DNA of 7,632 bases, taken from CAYYWV01 sp964531525 (lineage in GTDB: Bacteria > Pseudomonadota > Alphaproteobacteria > JAAXGF01). The translations under genes were made by a program, and so were the position numbers. This document shows, one piece after another, positions 5,750-7,632 of the stretch; position 1 is the first letter of the stretch; each line of letters opens with the position of its first letter. The stretch is from the NCBI GenBank assembly GCA_964531525.1, contig CAZHDF010000169.1, positions 1 through 7,632 of the forward strand, read 5' to 3'. The notes under the pieces are model-generated. The model was not told the DNA's origin. It saw only the letters and a program-made list of their open reading frames with translations, and made no database searches.

Positions 5750-7546
5750 ATGGCCGAACAAGACACGAGAAAGCCCGAAGAAGCCGGGAACGACGAGCTC
5801 GCGTCGAGCGTCGCGGAAATCGCCGCGCGCAGCCAGCGGATCGTGAACGAGTTTCTCACCCGCCAAGCCGACGGCGGTGGGCTCGGCATGGCCGATCCGC
5901 TCAATATCGGCAGCGCCTTCCTCGAGATGACGGCCAAGATGATGGCCGATCCGGCCAAGCTGGTTCAGGCGCAGATGACCCTGTGGCAGGACTACATGAC
6001 CCTGTGGCAGCGCACGGCGCAGCGCATGATGGGTCAGGAGTCCGAGCCCATGGTCGAGCCCGAGCCCGGCGATCGCCGGTTCCGCGACGCGGACTGGGAC
6101 GAGAACCACCTGTTCGACTTCATCAAGCAATCCTACCTGCTGACCGCGCGCTGGCTGCAATCGACCGTCAACGACGTCGAGGGGCTCGACGACAAGACCG
6201 CCAAGAAGATCGACTTCTACACCCGCCAGTTCGTCGACGCGATGGCGCCCAGCAACTTCATCATGACCAACCCCGAGGTGCTGCGCGCGACCATCGAGAG
6301 CAACGGCGAGAACCTGGTGCGCGGGCTCAACAACCTGCTCGGCGATCTCGAACAGGGCAAGGGCCGGCTGCGCATCAAGATGACCGACTTCGAGGCGTTC
6401 GAGCTCGGCAAGAACATCGCGCTCAGCCCCGGCAAGGTGGTCTACCAGAACGAGGTGATGCAGCTCATCCAGTATGCGCCGGCGACCGAGAAGGTCTACA
6501 AGCGGCCGCTGCTGATCATGCCGCCCTGGATCAACAAGTTCTACATCCTCGACCTTCAGCCCAAGAACTCGTTCGTCAAATGGGCGGTCGAGCAGGGCTA
6601 TACCGTGTTCGTGATCTCCTGGGTCAACCCGGACGAGAAGCTCGCCGATCTGTCGTTCGACGACTACATGCTGCACGGCCCGCTCGCGGCGCTGGATGCG
6701 ATGGAGAAGGCGACCGGCGAGCGCGACGCAACCGTGATCGGCTACTGCCTCGGCGGCACGCTGCTCGCCGCCACCCTCGCCTACATGGCGGCCAAGGGCG
6801 ACGACCGGATCAAGGCGGCGACCTTCTTCGCCTCCATGGTCGACTTCTCGGAGGCCGGAGAGCTCTCGGTCTTCATCGACGAGGAGCAGCTTTCCGCGCT
6901 CGAGGAGCGCATGCGCAAGACCGGCTACCTCGACGGCTCGGCCATGGCGACCACCTTCAACATGCTGCGCGCGAACGATCTGATCTGGTCGTTCGTGGTC
7001 AACAACTACCTGCTCGGCAAGGACCCCTTCCCGTTCGACCTCCTCTACTGGAACTCGGACTCGACGCGCATGCCGGCCGAGATGCACTCGTTCTACCTGC
7101 GCCGCATGTACCAGGAGAACCGGCTGGTCGAGCCCGGCGGGATCACGCTCGACGGCGTGCCGATCGACCTCCGCAAGATCAAGACGCCGACCTACATCCT
7201 CGCCACCCGCGAGGACCATATCGCGCCTTGGACCTCGACCTACGCCGCGACCCAGATCTATTCGGGTCCGGTGCGCTTCGTGCTCGCCGCCTCGGGCCAT
7301 ATCGCGGGCGTCATCAACCCGCCGGCGGCCAAGAAATACAGTCACTGGATCAACCCCAAGATCGCCGAGACGCCCGAGGCCTGGCTCGCGGCGGCCGAGG
7401 AGAAGCCCGGCTCGTGGTGGCCCGACTGGCACCGCTGGAACGCGCGCCGCTCGGGCGCCAAGGTCAAGGCGCGCCAACCCGGCGACGGCAAGCTCAAGCC
7501 GATCGAGGACGCCCCCGGCTCCTACGTCAAGGTCCGCGCGCACTGA
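5750..7546 (+). CDS. phaC: Class I poly(3-hydroxyalkanoate) synthase PhaC
   Basis: PhaC polymerises (R)-3-hydroxyacyl-CoA, usually 3-hydroxybutyryl-CoA, into polyester on the surface of storage granules and releases CoA. The 598-residue length fits class I synthases, which act without a PhaE or PhaR partner subunit. The N-terminal domain covers roughly residues 1-200 and includes a Met/Gln-rich amphipathic stretch (LVQAQMTLWQDYMTLWQ). The alpha/beta-hydrolase part follows, with PPWINKFYILDL and the lipase-like box GYCLGG. The nucleophile is Cys333, with Asp489 (REDHIAPW) and His517 (SGHIAGVINPP) completing the triad; the spacing is close to that of the Ralstonia enzyme. The conserved LLYWNSDSTRMP and the C-terminal GSWWPDWHRW are present. 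The start is set by AGGAGG 5 nt upstream. It is transcribed divergently from the OmpA-like gene; no thiolase, reductase or phasin gene is within view. Confidence 0.97.
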   Translation: MAEQDTRKPEEAGNDELASSVAEIAARSQRIVNEFLTRQADGGGLGMADPLNIGSAFLEMTAKMMADPAKLVQAQMTLWQDYMTLWQRTAQRMMGQESEPMVEPEPGDRRFRDADWDENHLFDFIKQSYLLTARWLQSTVNDVEGLDDKTAKKIDFYTRQFVDAMAPSNFIMTNPEVLRATIESNGENLVRGLNNLLGDLEQGKGRLRIKMTDFEAFELGKNIALSPGKVVYQNEVMQLIQYAPATEKVYKRPLLIMPPWINKFYILDLQPKNSFVKWAVEQGYTVFVISWVNPDEKLADLSFDDYMLHGPLAALDAMEKATGERDATVIGYCLGGTLLAATLAYMAAKGDDRIKAATFFASMVDFSEAGELSVFIDEEQLSALEERMRKTGYLDGSAMATTFNMLRANDLIWSFVVNNYLLGKDPFPFDLLYWNSDSTRMPAEMHSFYLRRMYQENRLVEPGGITLDGVPIDLRKIKTPTYILATREDHIAPWTSTYAATQIYSGPVRFVLAASGHIAGVINPPAAKKYSHWINPKIAETPEAWLAAAEEKPGSWWPDWHRWNARRSGAKVKARQPGDGKLKPIEDAPGSYVKVRAH

Positions 7547-7547
7547 A

Positions 7548-7561
7548 CCTTTGGGGAAAGG
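7548..7561 (+). other. Short hairpin after the phaC stop
   Basis: CCTTT-GGGG-AAAGG forms a five-base-pair stem beginning one base after the phaC stop codon. No T-run follows, so it is at most a weak 3'-end structure and not a standard terminator. Confidence 0.25.
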
Positions 7562-7577
7562 CAAACCGCGAGACGCC

Positions 7578-7632
7578 CCACCGCTTCGCGGCGGACCATT
7601 CGCCCCCTCACCCTCCCACCGCTTCGCGGCGG
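7578..7632. repeat. REP-like intergenic repeat, two 17-base units, cut by window end
   Basis: The 17-base unit CCACCGCTTCGCGGCGG occurs exactly at 7578-7594 and again at 7616-7632, separated by a C/T-rich stretch (CCCCCTCACCCTCCC). Each unit contains the small stem CCGC-TTC-GCGG. C-rich blocks of this style paired with a hairpin are common in GC-rich alphaproteobacterial intergenic regions. The element probably continues beyond the window, since the second copy ends at the last base. It could also act in 3'-end processing of the phaC transcript. Confidence 0.6.

Noticed and set aside
5657..7564. A 635-codon open frame on the minus strand covering all of phaC
   Set aside because: The sequence is Val/Gly/Leu/Arg/His-rich with no motif and no ribosome site, whereas phaC opposite has an intact catalytic triad and AGGAGG. 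It is a composition shadow.
1..7632. CRISPR array, toxin-antitoxin pair, insertion sequence or other accessory system
   Set aside because: No regularly spaced repeats, transposase motifs or small gene pairs were seen; almost all of the window is filled by five full-length housekeeping-type genes and one tRNA.

Overview
The window looks like a core-genome stretch of a high-GC alphaproteobacterium, most likely near Rhodospirillales. The evidence is the hom-glpX-recJ gene order familiar from that class, a class I PHA synthase, very GC-rich third codon positions, and a GC-rich REP-like intergenic tail. The assignment to order is inference; nothing in the window fixes a genus.

Layout: positions 1-62 hold no gene, only a possible hairpin after a tRNA-Glu(UUC) gene (63-138, minus strand). 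Upstream of the tRNA, also on the minus strand, is a tight four-gene cluster transcribed in the order OmpA-like lipoprotein (5506-4298), homoserine dehydrogenase hom (4293-3001), class II fructose-1,6-bisphosphatase glpX (2983-1985) and single-strand exonuclease recJ (1988-219). The genes are separated by 4 nt or joined at ATGA stop/start junctions, so they are probably one transcript with translational coupling. A 243-bp divergent spacer (5507-5749) with a distinct AT-richer core separates this cluster from phaC (5750-7546, plus strand), the class I poly(3-hydroxyalkanoate) synthase. The last 86 bases are non-coding and carry two copies of a 17-base GC-rich hairpin motif; the second copy ends exactly at the window edge.

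Functions: the operon mixes amino-acid biosynthesis (threonine/methionine branch of the aspartate pathway), gluconeogenesis or the Calvin cycle, DNA repair and cell-envelope anchoring. The products do not form one pathway, so the linkage is best read as conserved housekeeping synteny. phaC polymerises hydroxyacyl-CoA into storage granules; no phaA, phaB, phasin or PhaR gene is visible here. I found no mobile element, CRISPR array, defence system or novel multi-gene system. The points most worth checking are the non-canonical OmpA domain with its long Pro/Ala linker, the two overlapping start/stop junctions, the structured phaC leader and the terminal repeat.
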